Below are positions 22,936 to 23,006 of a stretch of DNA of 23,006 nt, in pieces; position 1 is the stretch's first letter; the number at the start of each line of letters is the position of its first letter. A model generated the notes under the pieces. The model had not been told where the DNA came from. It searched no databases and saw only the letters and a list, made by a program, of their open reading frames with translations. The DNA is taken from contig CAAECB010000007.1 in assembly GCA_900754285.1 (NCBI GenBank), forward strand, positions 1-23,006, read 5' to 3'. This stretch comes from Clostridia bacterium. Its GTDB lineage: Bacteria > Bacillota > Clostridia > TANB77 > CAG-508. Position numbers and translations under genes: made by a program.

Positions 22936-23006
22936 AGATTTATCAATCCCCTTTTTATTATTATAAGTTATATTAATTATTCTATTTATATCATAATATT
23001 TAAAAC

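Larger units (their letters stand above)
15187..23006. mobile_element. Integrated element driven by a large serine recombinase (right end not in window)
   Basis: The left end is placed at about 15187-15249, between the interrupted ATPase tail and the recombinase stop codon, where serine-integrase attachment sites normally lie. The right end is not visible: no ATPase 5' part appears before 23006. Cargo within the window: a 37-codon ORF, an ECF sigma-membrane fusion, a GyrI-like protein, a RhuM-family protein and two unknown genes. That these genes belong to the element is inference from their position and their accessory character; a smaller element ending near 17300 is also possible. Confidence 0.5.

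Overview
The window is very AT-rich DNA from a low-GC Firmicute, most likely an uncultured clostridial (gut-type) bacterium. The evidence is the codon use (AGA for Arg, A/T-ending codons), G-rich Shine-Dalgarno sites, an agr-type quorum-sensing locus with a clostridial-style AgrD tail, a thioester adhesin beside a sortase, and a large serine recombinase. I cannot name the species.

Layout. 1-1867: agr locus, with the 3' part of agrC on + and agrB-agrD on -, converging on paired hairpins; agrD is a 39-codon gene at 1062-1181. 2088-6041: minus-strand housekeeping genes: an RluA-type pseudouridine synthase (read only through a +1 shift), an rRNA-methyltransferase-like protein, tandem REP-like hairpins, a small membrane protein and uvrC. 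6130-8164: glmS on +, with a good promoter, a hairpin leader and a bidirectional terminator. 8165-11285: a CmpB-like membrane protein, a thioester/Cna-type surface protein (needs a +1 shift) and its sortase. 11368-14969: a 198-bp imperfect inverted repeat, pdp, rnhB, a pilin-like protein and an ABC permease (needs two +1 shifts). 15007-15186: the tail of the matching ABC ATPase, cut off by an integrated element. 15187 to the right edge: that element, with a large serine recombinase, a 37-codon ORF, palindromes, an ECF sigma factor fused to a membrane-anchored domain, a GyrI-like protein, a RhuM-family protein and two unrecognised genes.

The most striking observation concerns the genetic code. 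Three genes look broken by frameshifts, four breaks in all. Every break is the same event: the running frame meets the codon CGG followed by A, and the conserved protein resumes if the C is skipped and GGA (Gly) is read. After this correction each gene has exactly its full frame (226, 465 and 263 residues) with family motifs continuous across the joins. Every CGG on the coding strand of every gene was checked by eye: CGG is never an in-frame sense codon anywhere else in the window (over 5,000 codons). The same four letters CGGA in the register NNC-GGA occur six times with no frame change. This points to CGG being unassigned in this organism and acting as a +1 frameshift signal, or to CGGA being decoded as a four-base Gly codon, rather than to ordinary pseudogenes or random sequencing errors.
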